Shown here piece by piece: positions 35,659-43,966 of a stretch of 64,000 nucleotides of DNA. A program made the translations under genes and the position numbers. Location of the stretch: positions 1 through 64,000 of the forward strand of contig CCFG01000011.1 of the NCBI GenBank assembly GCA_000752215.1, given 5' to 3'. This stretch comes from a bacterium MS4 (lineage in GTDB: Bacteria > Bacillota > Clostridia > Oscillospirales > Acutalibacteraceae). Within the stretch, counting starts at the first letter, position 1, and each line of letters starts with the position of its first letter. A model generated the notes under the pieces. The model was not told the origin of the DNA. It made no database searches and saw only the letters and a program-made list of their open reading frames with translations.

Positions 35659-36683
35659 ATCGAAGAATCCGGGTCCTCATTGTAGACGATTCTCTCTTTT
35701 TCAGAACAGCGCTGCAGAAAGCGCTGCTGAGCGACGCGAATATTGAAATCATCGGGAGCGCATCCAATGTGGCCGAGGCGGAGAAAAAAATCATGGACCT
35801 GTCTCCGGACGTCGTGACCATGGATGTGGAAATGCCGGATATGAAGGGGACGGATTTTCTGAAAAAACTGATTCCCGTCCATCCGGTTCCGGTGGTTCTG
35901 GTCAGTTCGCTCGATATTGGAATTTTTGAGGCTTTAAGTGCGGGAGCAGTTGATTTTGTGTTAAAGCCGAACCTGCGCGACAGCAACGACTTTTCTATTT
36001 TCTGTCAGGAGCTGTGCGTCAAAATCAAAATCGCTTCTTCCGCAAAGGTGAAACACACACCTGCCCTTGCGTCGATCGCTTCCCTCCCGCTCGTTCTGTC
36101 AGGCAAGGACCCGGCGGAACATATTATCGCCATCGGAGCCTCCACGGGCGGCACAGAGGCTACCGCCGAAATTCTGCAGCAGCTTCCCGCCGATATACCG
36201 GCGATTCTGGTGGTGCAGCATATGCCGGCGGGTTTTACCAAGATGTATGCGGACCGGCTGAACAAGATCTGCAAATTTACGGTCAAGGAGGCAAGTGACG
36301 GGGACCGGGCCGTACAGGGTCAGGCGCTGATTGCCGCCGGTGACAGGCATATGACCCTGGAGAAGGATTTTAAGGGCTACTATGTAAAGTGCGCCGCGGG
36401 GGAAAAAGTCAGCGGTCATTGCCCGTCGGTGGACGTCCTGTTCCGCTCGGTGGCCCGAACGGCCGGTAAGGATGCCATGGGCATTATCCTGACCGGTATG
36501 GGCAAGGATGGAGCAAGCGGGCTTTTGGAAATGCGGCAGAAGGGCTCCTATACCATCGGACAGGATAAACAGTCCTCCGTTGTCTACGGAATGCCGATGG
36601 TGGCGTTTGAGATCGGCGCGGTTGAAAAACAGGCGCCTTGTTCCTCTATTGCCAGGCTGATCATCCAAAAATTGAATAAATAA
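35649..36683 (+). CDS. cheB: Chemoreceptor methylesterase CheB
   Basis: CheB removes receptor methyl groups when phosphorylated. The 344-residue product has a receiver domain with Asp13/Asp14 and phospho-acceptor Asp59 (VVTMDVEMPDMKG), a linker, and an esterase domain with the catalytic Ser165 (GASTGG), His191 (QHMPAGF) and Asp in LTGMGKDG (about 280). It ends the chemotaxis unit; no clear terminator follows. Confidence 0.96.
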   Translation: MPMNRRIRVLIVDDSLFFRTALQKALLSDANIEIIGSASNVAEAEKKIMDLSPDVVTMDVEMPDMKGTDFLKKLIPVHPVPVVLVSSLDIGIFEALSAGAVDFVLKPNLRDSNDFSIFCQELCVKIKIASSAKVKHTPALASIASLPLVLSGKDPAEHIIAIGASTGGTEATAEILQQLPADIPAILVVQHMPAGFTKMYADRLNKICKFTVKEASDGDRAVQGQALIAAGDRHMTLEKDFKGYYVKCAAGEKVSGHCPSVDVLFRSVARTAGKDAMGIILTGMGKDGASGLLEMRQKGSYTIGQDKQSSVVYGMPMVAFEIGAVEKQAPCSSIARLIIQKLNK

Positions 36684-36715
36684 TATTTATAGTGAAAATA
36701 TTTGTCTAAATTGAT

Positions 36716-36741
36716 TAAATTTTACGAAATATTGTCGATAT
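36716..36741 (+). promoter_or_regulatory. Sigma28-type promoter for the mcp gene
   Basis: TAAA (36716-36719), 14 nt and GTCGATAT (36734-36741) resemble the sigma28 consensus, about 120 nt before the receptor gene. Confidence 0.6.
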
Positions 36742-36859
36742 AGAATAGGGAAAAGCATTCTTTGATTGTGGTTGTGTGTGAGAATGCGTTACTTTTCGTG
36801 CTTGAGCTGTAGCGAAAAGCACTCCAGAAAAAGCACTTCAGAAGGGTACGTGGTATTAA

Positions 36860-38944
36860 GTGAAAAAAGAAAGAAAAAAGAAGATCAAGGTAAGAAAGAA
36901 AACCAGCCTGAAAAGAACTCTTCTTCTCGGGATGGTAGGTCTGGCGGTTGCAATCAGCATCGTTTGCGGGACGACAAGCGCCTTTTTGCTTTATTCCAAT
37001 TCCAGTAGCAATATGGTTTCTCTGATCAATACCAATTCGGTTGCTTATAATCAGGCCGTGCAGCAGGCGATCAATATGTATAAGCTAAGGGCGGAATCCA
37101 TTGCCGGCAATCAGCAGATTACGGATGAAACGCTGCCTGTTTCCTCCAGAAAGGCAGTGCTGCAGACGCTTTGCCAGCGCTACAATTTTATAGAAGTCGG
37201 TCTTGCAGATTCCAGCGGAAGAACGCTGGACGGCACCGATATCAGTGACAGCGACTATTTTCAGACGGCACAAACAGTAGGAACAACCTATGTTTCCAGC
37301 CCTGTGGTCAGAAAGACCGATTCCACCGTGGTGCTGTATGTCGCGGCCAAGGTAAACAACGGAAGCAATTATGGTGGCGTTGTTTACGCGGCTTTAAGCA
37401 GCGATACTTTCAGCCAGATGCTCGACAATATTTCCGTCGGTAAATCCGGATATGGGTTTATTGTTGATAAATCGGGTACGATCGTTGCCCATAAGGACAG
37501 AAAAAATGTTCTTGAATTTGTTAATTATATCAACAAGGCGAAAGAAGACAGTTCCTACGCGGGTGCCGCGTCCGTCGTAAAGAATATGACTTCAGGAAAA
37601 ACGGGAAGCTCAACCATTACGTTAAACGGCACCAAGCAGTTGATAGGGTATGCTCCGATCAGCGGTACGGACGGCTGGTCCATGGCGGTCAGCGCGAATT
37701 CCAATGAGATGATGAGCGGATGCTATACCGCGGTAGCCATCACCGTCGGCTTAATGCTTCTTTTCATTCTGCTGTCTGTTTTGGTTGCCTTCAGAATCGC
37801 CGGGCCCATCGCCAAGCCGGTCGAAAGCCTTGTGCAGCGTATCGAGAAACTATCGGAAGGCGATCTCCACTCCGAAGTGCCTGTGATCCAAAGCAGGAAT
37901 GAAATCGGTACTCTTGCAGAGACCTTTTCCAGTACGATCGATACACTGACCAGTTACATAGGAGAGATTGCCGTCGTTCTGGACAGTCTGTCCATGGGCG
38001 ACTGTACGATTGAAGTAACAGAGGACTATAAGGGAGATTTCGTATCGATCAAAACGTCCCTGAACACCATTATCGACAATCTGAATAATGTCTTTTCCGG
38101 TATCAACGGATCTGCGGATCAGGTGGCGAACGGTGCAGGCCAGGTTTCCTCCGCCTCACAGGCGCTTTCACAGGGCGCTACGGAGCAGGCGAGTTCCATT
38201 GAGCAGCTTTCGGCTTCCATTACGGAAATTGCGGACGAGGTCAATAAGAATGCCAGCAATTCCCGTTTGGCGAGTCAGCTGTCGTTGGAGGCGTCCAGCG
38301 AAGTAGAGGTCGGGAACGAGCATATGCAGCAGATGGTGGAAGCCATGGCGCAGATCAGTGGAACTTCCCAGGAGATCGGCAAAATTATCAAGACGATTGA
38401 GGATATCGCCTTCCAGACCAATATTCTCGCGCTCAACGCCGCGGTGGAAGCGGCACGTGCCGGTGCGGCGGGGAAAGGCTTTGCCGTTGTCGCGGATGAG
38501 GTTCGCAATCTTGCGAGCAAGAGTGCGGAAGCCGCGAAAAATACCACAGACCTGATTGAAAGCTCGATCAGGGCGGTAGAAAACGGTACAAAGATCGCGG
38601 ATGAGACCGCCAAGTCTCTCAATAAAATTATAGAAAGCACGAGAAAGACCACGGACCTGATCGGGGAAATTTCAAAGTCCTCGGATGGTCAGGCTTCTTC
38701 CATCAATCAGGTCACGATGGGAGTCGATCAGATTTCCGCCGTTGTGCAGACCAACTCCGCCACTGCGGAGGAAAGTGCGGCGACCAGCGAGGAACTGAGC
38801 GCACAGGCGCAGCAGCTCAAAGAATCCCTCGCGTTCCTGAAGCTGAGGGATACCGCTGACCGTGTTCCGGACGAAATGGGAGGAACGGCTTCCTCGTTTG
38901 ATGCCGGGTCCGTTTCCGAAAGCGGTCAGAGCAGTAAGTATTAA
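36860..38944 (+). CDS. Methyl-accepting chemotaxis protein with Cache-type sensor
   Basis: A 694-residue transmembrane chemoreceptor. A basic N-terminus, membrane segment 1 (about 22-45), an extracellular dCache-like sensor (about 50-285, with [22 protein letters not shown] and [17 protein letters not shown]) and membrane segment 2 (about 290-312) precede HAMP and the signalling hairpin. The hairpin carries [37 protein letters not shown]. The signalling half is very similar to the other receptor in this window. It ends in SSKY. The GTG start follows AAGGG at a long spacing. Confidence 0.94.
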   Translation: MKKERKKKIKVRKKTSLKRTLLLGMVGLAVAISIVCGTTSAFLLYSNSSSNMVSLINTNSVAYNQAVQQAINMYKLRAESIAGNQQITDETLPVSSRKAVLQTLCQRYNFIEVGLADSSGRTLDGTDISDSDYFQTAQTVGTTYVSSPVVRKTDSTVVLYVAAKVNNGSNYGGVVYAALSSDTFSQMLDNISVGKSGYGFIVDKSGTIVAHKDRKNVLEFVNYINKAKEDSSYAGAASVVKNMTSGKTGSSTITLNGTKQLIGYAPISGTDGWSMAVSANSNEMMSGCYTAVAITVGLMLLFILLSVLVAFRIAGPIAKPVESLVQRIEKLSEGDLHSEVPVIQSRNEIGTLAETFSSTIDTLTSYIGEIAVVLDSLSMGDCTIEVTEDYKGDFVSIKTSLNTIIDNLNNVFSGINGSADQVANGAGQVSSASQALSQGATEQASSIEQLSASITEIADEVNKNASNSRLASQLSLEASSEVEVGNEHMQQMVEAMAQISGTSQEIGKIIKTIEDIAFQTNILALNAAVEAARAGAAGKGFAVVADEVRNLASKSAEAAKNTTDLIESSIRAVENGTKIADETAKSLNKIIESTRKTTDLIGEISKSSDGQASSINQVTMGVDQISAVVQTNSATAEESAATSEELSAQAQQLKESLAFLKLRDTADRVPDEMGGTASSFDAGSVSESGQSSKY

Positions 38945-38958
38945 ATTTCAATATTATA

Positions 38959-39000
38959 AAATCCCTGCAGCCGGTTCAAGCTCGGCTGCAGGGATTTTTT
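38959..39000 (+). terminator. Bidirectional terminator after mcp
   Basis: AAATCCCTGCAGCCG (38959-38973) pairs with CGGCTGCAGGGATTT (38983-38997) and is followed by T residues. It lies between convergent mcp (+) and yifB (-). Confidence 0.93.
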
Positions 39001-39005
39001 ATGGG

Positions 39006-40538
39006 TCAGAGCTCTTTTGTCCAGTATTTTCGGTCAAGGCTGCGGTACTGTACCGCTTCGGCGACATGCCGCGGCTCGATTTCTTCGCTCTGATCCAGGT
39101 CCGCAATCGTGCGGGAAACCTTCAGAATCCGGTCATAGGCCCTTGCCGAAAGCCCGAGCTTTTCAAACGCTTTTTTCAGCAGCTCCCGTCCCGGCTCGCT
39201 CAGCTGGCATACCTCCTGGAGCATATCCGGCGTGATTCTCGCGTTGCAGGTAACGGGCGTGTCTTTGAAACGCTCATTTTGCAGCTTTCTGGCGCTGTTT
39301 ACGCGCTCTTTAATCATCGCGGAGCTTTCGGCTTTTTCCTGAGAACTGATTTCGTCGAACTCCACCGGAGGGACCTCTATATGCAGGTCCAGCCTGTCCA
39401 GCAGCGGCCCGGAAACTCTGGAAAGATATCGGGAGACTGCGCCGGAGGAACAGGTGCACGGCTTGGTCGGGTGCCCGAAGTAACCGCAGGGGCAGGGGTT
39501 CATGGCGGCTACCAGCATCACGGCGCTGGGGTAGGAGATCGTTCCGTTGACGCGGGAAATCGTCACTTTGCCGTCCTCAATCGGCTGGCGCAGGACCTCC
39601 ATCGCTCCGCGGGAAAATTCGGGCAGCTCGTCCAGAAACAGCACCCCGTTGTGCGCCAGGGAAATTTCTCCGGGGTGCGGAACATTTCCGCCGCCGGACA
39701 GGCCCGCGGGCGATACCGTGTGGTGGGGCGAACGGAACGGGCGGGAGGTGATCAGGGAAATTCCGTCCGGAAGGGTACCCGCAATGGAGTGGATTTTGGT
39801 GGTTTCAATGGTTTCTTCAAACGTCATATCGGGAAGAATGGATGGAATCCGTTTCGCGAGCATGCTCTTACCGGAGCCCGGAGGACCGATCAGAAGAACG
39901 TTATGCCCGCCCGCCGCGGCAATTTCCAGCGCGCGTTTCGCCTCGTTCTGCCCCCGCACCTCTGAAAAGTCCGGCAAAAGAGTCTGATTTTGCCGCGATA
40001 CCGGTACCTCCGAGGAGGGGAGAATTTCTTCCCCTCCGGCAAAATGCTTCATCAGCGTCGGCAGGTCCCTGACAGGGTAAACGGAGATTCCCTCCACGAC
40101 TACGCCTTCGGCGGAATTTGCTTCCGGCACATAAAGCTTTTGAAACCCCGCCTCCTTTGCCCTGATCGCCATGGGAAGCACGCCTTTTACGGGCCGCACC
40201 TCTCCCGTAAGCGACAGCTCGCCGATAAACACGCTGTCCTCCACTCCGGCGTCAAGCTGGCCGCTTGCCTTCATCAGCGCGACAAAGAGGGGCAGGTCGT
40301 AAATCGGTCCCTCCTTGCGCTTGTCGGCTGGACCAAGATTTACTGTTATTTTATGTACGGGAAATTGAAACCCGCAGTTTTTCATTGCGGAGCGTACTCT
40401 GTCCCGGGATTCTCTCACTGACGCATCCGGCAGTCCGACCACGTCAAAACCGGGCAGGCCGACACTGATGTCGGCTTCGACGGCCACGGTAAAGGAGTCC
40501 AGACCATACAGCCCCATGCTGTAGGAACGTGATACCAT
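39006..40538 (-). CDS. comM: YifB/ComM family Mg-chelatase-like AAA ATPase
   Basis: A 510-residue protein with an N-terminal Lon-protease-like domain (GLPGFDVVGLPDASVRESRDRV), an AAA core with Walker A GPPGSGKS (about 217-224) and LFLDELPEFSRGAMEVLRQP, and a C-terminal Mg-chelatase subdomain. The ComM homologue is a DNA helicase for branch migration during transformation. The ATG at 40538 is preferred over 40544 because GGAGG abuts the latter. Confidence 0.93.
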   Translation of the reverse strand: MVSRSYSMGLYGLDSFTVAVEADISVGLPGFDVVGLPDASVRESRDRVRSAMKNCGFQFPVHKITVNLGPADKRKEGPIYDLPLFVALMKASGQLDAGVEDSVFIGELSLTGEVRPVKGVLPMAIRAKEAGFQKLYVPEANSAEGVVVEGISVYPVRDLPTLMKHFAGGEEILPSSEVPVSRQNQTLLPDFSEVRGQNEAKRALEIAAAGGHNVLLIGPPGSGKSMLAKRIPSILPDMTFEETIETTKIHSIAGTLPDGISLITSRPFRSPHHTVSPAGLSGGGNVPHPGEISLAHNGVLFLDELPEFSRGAMEVLRQPIEDGKVTISRVNGTISYPSAVMLVAAMNPCPCGYFGHPTKPCTCSSGAVSRYLSRVSGPLLDRLDLHIEVPPVEFDEISSQEKAESSAMIKERVNSARKLQNERFKDTPVTCNARITPDMLQEVCQLSEPGRELLKKAFEKLGLSARAYDRILKVSRTIADLDQSEEIEPRHVAEAVQYRSLDRKYWTKEL

Positions 40539-40568
40539 CCCCATTCCTCCCTTTATTCTTTTAAAATG

Positions 40569-40597
40569 ATTATACTCCTGTCGAATTCTGTTGGCAA
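40569..40597 (-). promoter_or_regulatory. SigmaA promoter for yifB
   Basis: The minus strand reads TTGCCA, 17 nt, TATAAT (ending at 40569), about 30 nt before the yifB start. Confidence 0.6.
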
Positions 40598-40623
40598 TTC
40601 CTGACTTGGAATAAAATGGCCGC

Positions 40624-40671
40624 TTTACAGAATCCTTTCCTCGGTATATAATAATATCAAACGTTTGTTCT
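40624..40671 (+). promoter_or_regulatory. SigmaA promoter with LexA-like box upstream of dinB
   Basis: TTTACA (40624-40629), 17 nt and TATAAT (40647-40652) form a strong promoter. CAAACGTTTGTTCT (40658-40671) overlaps the predicted start of transcription and matches the Firmicutes SOS box CGAACATATGTTCG at 10 of 14 positions. dinB begins 208 nt later. Confidence 0.55.
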
Positions 40672-40865
40672 ATGAAACTGTCGACAGAGTCGACTGCAAA
40701 ATTTTGGGATCATCTTGGTTCCTGCGTTGGCTGCGCCTTGACATGATTTTCAGGCGCATGAAAGGTTTTTCGATACTCTGTGTTCTATTGATCCTACAAT
40801 TAAAAATAAGCGGATTTCCCAATACCCATTTAAATTAGGGCTGGGGATACTGAAAAAACGGTATG
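40672..40865. other. Intergenic stretch between SOS-like promoter and dinB
   Basis: About 190 nt with no supported gene or terminator. It contains GTCGAC-AGA-GTCGAC (40680-40695) and a segment on the minus strand encoding a 29-codon open frame (MRLKIMSRRSQ...) that looks like a repeat remnant, not a gene. It would form an unusually long untranslated leader for dinB. Confidence 0.35.
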
Positions 40866-40879
40866 CGGAGGAATAGGTT

Positions 40880-42094
40880 GTGGAGCGGGTTATCTTACAC
40901 TGTGATCTGAATAATTTTTTCGCTTCTGTGGAATGCAGGGACCATCCCGAACTCTGTGGAAAATCCGTCGCGGTCTGCGGCAGCGTGGAGGACCGCCACG
41001 GGATCGTGCTGGCTAAAAACGAGCGCGCCAAAGGCTTCGGCGTGAAAACGGCGGAGCCCGTCTGGCAGGCGAAGAAAAAATGCCCGGACCTGCTGGTTGT
41101 TCCGCCTCATTTTGACCGGTATCTGTATTTCTCCGATCTGGTAAAGCAGATTTATCTCAGCTATACAAATCAGGTGGAGGCTTTCAGCATTGACGAATGC
41201 TGGCTGGATGTTACCGGAAGCACCCGGCTGTTCGGAGACGGGCCGGAGATAGCGAATCAGATACGGGACCGTACAAAATCGGAGCTGGGGCTGGGCGTTT
41301 CCATCGGAGTCAGCTTCAACAAAATCTTTGCGAAGCTCGGCAGCGATATGAAAAAGCCGGACGCCACTACCGTGATTACCCGGGAAAATTTCAGGGAAAG
41401 AGTATGGCCCCTTCCGACGGATTCCCTTCTGGGAGTGGGCAGGGTGACCGCCCGACGTCTGAATTCACTGGGAATAAAAACGATCGGGGACCTGGCGCGC
41501 ACCGATTCCAAATATATCGTTTCCTCCTTCGGAAAAACAGGATACGATATGTGGAGGAACGCGAACGGGCTGGATGATTCCGGAGTATGCTCAAGTGAGG
41601 TTTCCTCCGCACCGAAAAGCATTGGCAACAGCATCACCTGCGTTCATGATCTCTTCGACTTCGATGAGGTCTGGCCGGTGCTGCTGTATCTTGCCGAAAA
41701 GATTTCTTTCCGCATGAGGGACACCGGGGTGATCGCTTCGGGCCTTCAGCTTTCCATCAAGGACAACCGCCTGCATGTTTCGCAGCATCAGATGCAGTTG
41801 GAGGTTCCCACCCGGCTGACGATGGACCTGGCTCGGGCGGCGAAAGAGCTGTTTCAGAAGGGCTACGAATGGCCCTGTCCCGTGCGGGCGCTGGGCATCA
41901 GCGGCTTCGGCCTCTTGCCGGAGTCGGAAATGCAGCAGACATCCCTGTTTCACAGTATCCTGTGCGATGAAAAAATGGAACAGCTGGAAAGCCGTATGGA
42001 GCATGTCAGAAACAAATACGGAAAAGCTTCCGTTAAGCGCGCCGTGCTGATGGAAAAGCTTCCGCTTCCAACGGGGGGCGGTGAAAAGCGCTGA
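40880..42094 (+). CDS. dinB: DNA polymerase IV (Y family)
   Basis: A 404-residue translesion polymerase. Catalytic acids are Asp9 (HCDLNNFFASVE) and Asp105/Glu106 (SIDECWLD). The helix-hairpin-helix of the thumb (LLGVGRVTARRLNSLGIKTIGDLA) and a little-finger domain follow. QTSLF near residue 354 fits the beta-clamp binding consensus. The GTG start has GGAGGAA at good spacing. A LexA-like box upstream fits an SOS gene. Confidence 0.93.
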   Translation: MERVILHCDLNNFFASVECRDHPELCGKSVAVCGSVEDRHGIVLAKNERAKGFGVKTAEPVWQAKKKCPDLLVVPPHFDRYLYFSDLVKQIYLSYTNQVEAFSIDECWLDVTGSTRLFGDGPEIANQIRDRTKSELGLGVSIGVSFNKIFAKLGSDMKKPDATTVITRENFRERVWPLPTDSLLGVGRVTARRLNSLGIKTIGDLARTDSKYIVSSFGKTGYDMWRNANGLDDSGVCSSEVSSAPKSIGNSITCVHDLFDFDEVWPVLLYLAEKISFRMRDTGVIASGLQLSIKDNRLHVSQHQMQLEVPTRLTMDLARAAKELFQKGYEWPCPVRALGISGFGLLPESEMQQTSLFHSILCDEKMEQLESRMEHVRNKYGKASVKRAVLMEKLPLPTGGGEKR

Positions 42095-42150
42095 TTAAGA
42101 TTTTTCTGGATGTTTTACGATTCTTATGATATAATAAAAACGTTCCTTTA

Positions 42151-42389
42151 TCAGGCCTTGTTTGTAAATAAAAAATCGATGGATTTTCGGATGCAAAGCG
42201 TCTTATCCGCCTATGTCACCCACGGCTATGGCCATTCAATACGGTTTTCTGCACACTTCGCTTTGAGGCCCTCTGAGGGAACTCCGGGCAAAACACGTTT
42301 GCAGGCGCAGCTGCCGTATGCCGGGTGCTTTTGATGCGGTCAGACGATTTTAGCCGATCGGGATTTTTGCTTTACAAACAGGGCTTGAT
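42151..42389. mobile_element. MITE-like element with imperfect terminal inverted repeats
   Basis: The ends 42151-42178 and 42362-42389 are inverted repeats matching at about 24 of 28 positions (core CTTGTTTGTAAA/TTTACAAACAGG). The 239-bp body has no intact transposase; one open frame on the + strand (42110-42334) is not recognisable as a protein. A TTGATCTA-TG-TAGATCAA palindrome straddles the right end. Classification as a MITE is inference from structure. Confidence 0.5.
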
Positions 42390-42471
42390 CTATGTAGATC
42401 AAAAATATTGCGGAGGTCAAATCAGACATTGTCCGACAAAATAGGTATTTTTATAAAATTTAACTAAATAA

Positions 42472-42533
42472 AACAAATATTTAGCTTCAAAAGCAAAATA
42501 TTTGTTGACTTAATAGACACAATGAGGTATGAT
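42472..42533 (+). promoter_or_regulatory. SigmaA promoter with overlapping inverted repeat, SigH-like gene
   Basis: TTGACT (42505-42510), 17 nt and TATGAT (42528-42533) form a good promoter. AACAAATATTT (42472-42482) and AAATATTTGTT (42496-42506) form an 11-bp inverted repeat reaching into the -35, a possible operator. Confidence 0.6.
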
Positions 42534-42576
42534 AGATGCAGAATTCAAGTTTAATGTGAGCCATGAGGTGTTGGGC

Positions 42577-43170
42577 TTGGTTGATAACAACCATTTTAAT
42601 AAAATGGCAGATTATACCGACAGTCAGCTTGCCTACCTTGTGAACAGCGGAAATTCGGATGCTTTTGTGGAACTTACCGCGCGTTATATGTCGCTGATCA
42701 GGGTCAAGGCGGCGCTGTTTCGCTGTGCGATGCTGGAAGCCGACGATCTGTGCCAGGAAGGACTTTTGGGCCTTTTAAACGCGGCGCGTACTTATGACTC
42801 AGCCGGAAAGGCCGGTTTTAAAACATATGCCGGCGTTTGCATCAATAACCGGATTATTATGGCTTACCGCACGGCGGCCAGCCGCAAAAATCTTCCACTG
42901 AATAATTTTGTTTCTCTCAGCGACGATGGTTCGCACATGGATATGACAGATTGCGCCTCGGATCCTGAAGCAGTGCTGATGGACAGCGAAAGCTACGCGG
43001 CCATGCAGCTGCGTATGAAACAGTTGCTTTCAAAGCTGGAACAGCAGGTGCTGACGCTTTATTTGGGCGGCTGCAGTTATCACGATATTTCGGTGAAACT
43101 CGGCGTTTCCTCAAAGGCAGTCGATAATGCTCTGCAGCGGGTTCGGCTGAAATTAAAACAGTTGCTTTAG
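42577..43170 (+). CDS. Sigma-70 family RNA polymerase factor (SigH-like)
   Basis: A sigma factor with region 2 (DDLCQEGLLGLLNAARTYD, KTYAGVCINNRIIMAYR) and region 4 (YLGGCSYHDISVKLGVSSKAVDNALQRVRLKLKQLL), similar in layout to SigH. TTG 42577 (197 residues) is chosen because GAGGTG sits 6 nt upstream; the ATG at 42529 lies inside the predicted -10 element and would not be transcribed from that promoter. ATG 42604 lacks a ribosome site. Target promoters cannot be inferred. Confidence 0.88.
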   Translation: MVDNNHFNKMADYTDSQLAYLVNSGNSDAFVELTARYMSLIRVKAALFRCAMLEADDLCQEGLLGLLNAARTYDSAGKAGFKTYAGVCINNRIIMAYRTAASRKNLPLNNFVSLSDDGSHMDMTDCASDPEAVLMDSESYAAMQLRMKQLLSKLEQQVLTLYLGGCSYHDISVKLGVSSKAVDNALQRVRLKLKQLL

Positions 43171-43181
43171 TTTAGTATATT
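43153..43181 (+). promoter_or_regulatory. Possible promoter for the tRNA-like leader
   Basis: TTAAAA (43153-43158), exactly 17 nt and TATATT (43176-43181) would start transcription near 43188, just before the tRNA-like element. It overlaps the end of the sigma gene. The -35 is weak. Confidence 0.35.
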
Positions 43182-43190
43182 AATTTCATA

Positions 43191-43254
43191 TGCCCGGGTA
43201 GCTTAAGTAGAGCGTTGGAAATCAAAGGCGGCGGTGCAAATCCGTCTATGGGCA
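43191..43254 (+). ncRNA. tRNA-like element upstream of zinc-ribbon gene
   Basis: The 64-nt element has an acceptor-like stem (GCCC at 43192-43195 with GGGC at 43250-43253, plus GU pairs), a following TA, and a D-arm-like hairpin GCTT-AAGTA-GAGC. A 5-bp T stem with a 7-nt loop TGCAAAT (43230-43246) and a discriminator A complete it. The anticodon arm is reduced to about 3 bp with a 5-nt loop, and the D-loop lacks GG. It therefore cannot be a normal tRNA. It could be a degenerate tRNA or a structured 5' leader of the next gene. CCA is not encoded. Confidence 0.5.
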
Positions 43255-43284
43255 AATATCTTTATCCAAAGCGAGGTAAATTAA

Positions 43285-43560
43285 ATGTACGAAGACAAGA
43301 CTCTCATCTGCAAGGAATGTGGCGCTGAATTTGTATTCACCGCCGGTGAGCAGGAATTTTATGCTTCCAAAGGGTTCGTAAATGAGCCGCAAAGATGCAA
43401 AGCCTGCCGCGATGCTCGTAAAAATGCTGCCAAGCCAGAGCGTGAAATGTATACCGCTATTTGCGCAAGCTGCGGCAAGGAAGCAAAGGTCCCCTTTAAG
43501 CCGCGTGAAGACCGTCCTGTATATTGCAGCGAGTGCTTTGCAAAGATGAGGGAAGAATAA
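43285..43560 (+). CDS. Zinc-ribbon domain protein (zf-trcl type)
   Basis: A 91-residue small protein with two zinc-binding units. The first has CKECGAEF near residue 10 and CKACRD near residue 39. The second has CASCGKEAKVPFKP near residue 59, then CSECF. This matches the 'probable zinc-ribbon' (zf-trcl) plus CxxC repeat architecture common in Clostridia; function is unknown. GAGGT precedes the ATG. A tRNA-like structure lies in its leader and a strong terminator follows. Confidence 0.88.
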   Translation: MYEDKTLICKECGAEFVFTAGEQEFYASKGFVNEPQRCKACRDARKNAAKPEREMYTAICASCGKEAKVPFKPREDRPVYCSECFAKMREE

Positions 43561-43594
43561 GCATATAGCCTGATATTTCTTATTCGTGACCAGG

Positions 43595-43627
43595 TACCCC
43601 GGATTGATTTCCGGGGTATTTTATTTT
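43595..43627 (+). terminator. Terminator after zinc-ribbon gene
   Basis: TACCCCGG (43595-43602) pairs with CCGGGGTA (43611-43618), followed by TTTTATTTT. Confidence 0.93.
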
Positions 43628-43645
43628 CGCCGGATCAGAAATGTA

Positions 43646-43674
43646 TTGCAAAGCTTGGACACGGGTATTATAAT
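43646..43674 (+). promoter_or_regulatory. SigmaA promoter for DUF1858 gene
   Basis: TTGCAA (43646-43651), 17 nt and TATAAT (43669-43674), about 39 nt before the ATG. Confidence 0.7.
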
Positions 43675-43712
43675 ATACATGAAATCTATTGAAAAGCTGG
43701 AGGATTCTAACA

Positions 43713-43916
43713 ATGGCTGCTATTACGAAAGATACCATTATTGGTGATATTCTTGATATTGACGAAACCACGGCGCCTTATTTCCTGGAAATGGGCATGC
43801 ATTGTCTGGGCTGCCCCGCTTCCCGCGGCGAAACCCTTGAGCAGGCCTGTCTGGTTCACGGCGTGGATCCGGACTCAATGCTGAGAAAGCTGAACGATCA
43901 CATCGCGTCTAAATAA
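43713..43916 (+). CDS. DUF1858 domain protein
   Basis: A 67-residue protein of the DUF1858 family (hybrid-cluster-protein-associated disulfide domain). The motif MGMHCLGCPASRGETLEQAC has the CxxC pair typical of the redox-disulfide form, after the family opening TKDTIIGDILDIDE. GGAGG precedes ATG 43713; the frame to 43689 lacks support. It has its own promoter and terminator. Function is unproven; a redox or metal-handling role is inference. Confidence 0.92.
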   Translation: MAAITKDTIIGDILDIDETTAPYFLEMGMHCLGCPASRGETLEQACLVHGVDPDSMLRKLNDHIASK

Positions 43917-43934
43917 AAGAATTTCTGAACAAGG

Positions 43935-43966
43935 CCGCCCGGCAATCAAGTTGCCGGGCGGTTCTT
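43935..43966 (+). terminator. Terminator after DUF1858 gene
   Basis: CCGCCCGGCAA (43935-43945) pairs with TTGCCGGGCGG (43951-43961) around a 5-nt loop; the tail TTCTT is short. Confidence 0.8.

Noticed and set aside
38862-39965. A 367-codon plus-strand frame across the mcp end and yifB
   Set aside because: It crosses a strong terminator and mirrors yifB codons; no family features.
40750-41031. A 93-codon minus-strand frame upstream of dinB
   Set aside because: It overlaps the dinB N-terminus antisense and has low-complexity Ser/Thr composition.
42110-42334. A 74-codon protein gene between dinB and the sigma factor
   Set aside because: It spans one end of the inverted-repeat element, lacks a ribosome site and has no recognisable family.
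43191-43254. Canonical tRNA gene
   Set aside because: No 5-bp anticodon stem with 7-nt loop, a 5-nt D-loop without GG, and a mismatch in the acceptor stem. Kept only as a tRNA-like element.
43191-43284. Known riboswitch class (purine, TPP, THF, fluoride, c-di-GMP)
   Set aside because: None of the conserved core sequences of these classes that I can recall is present.
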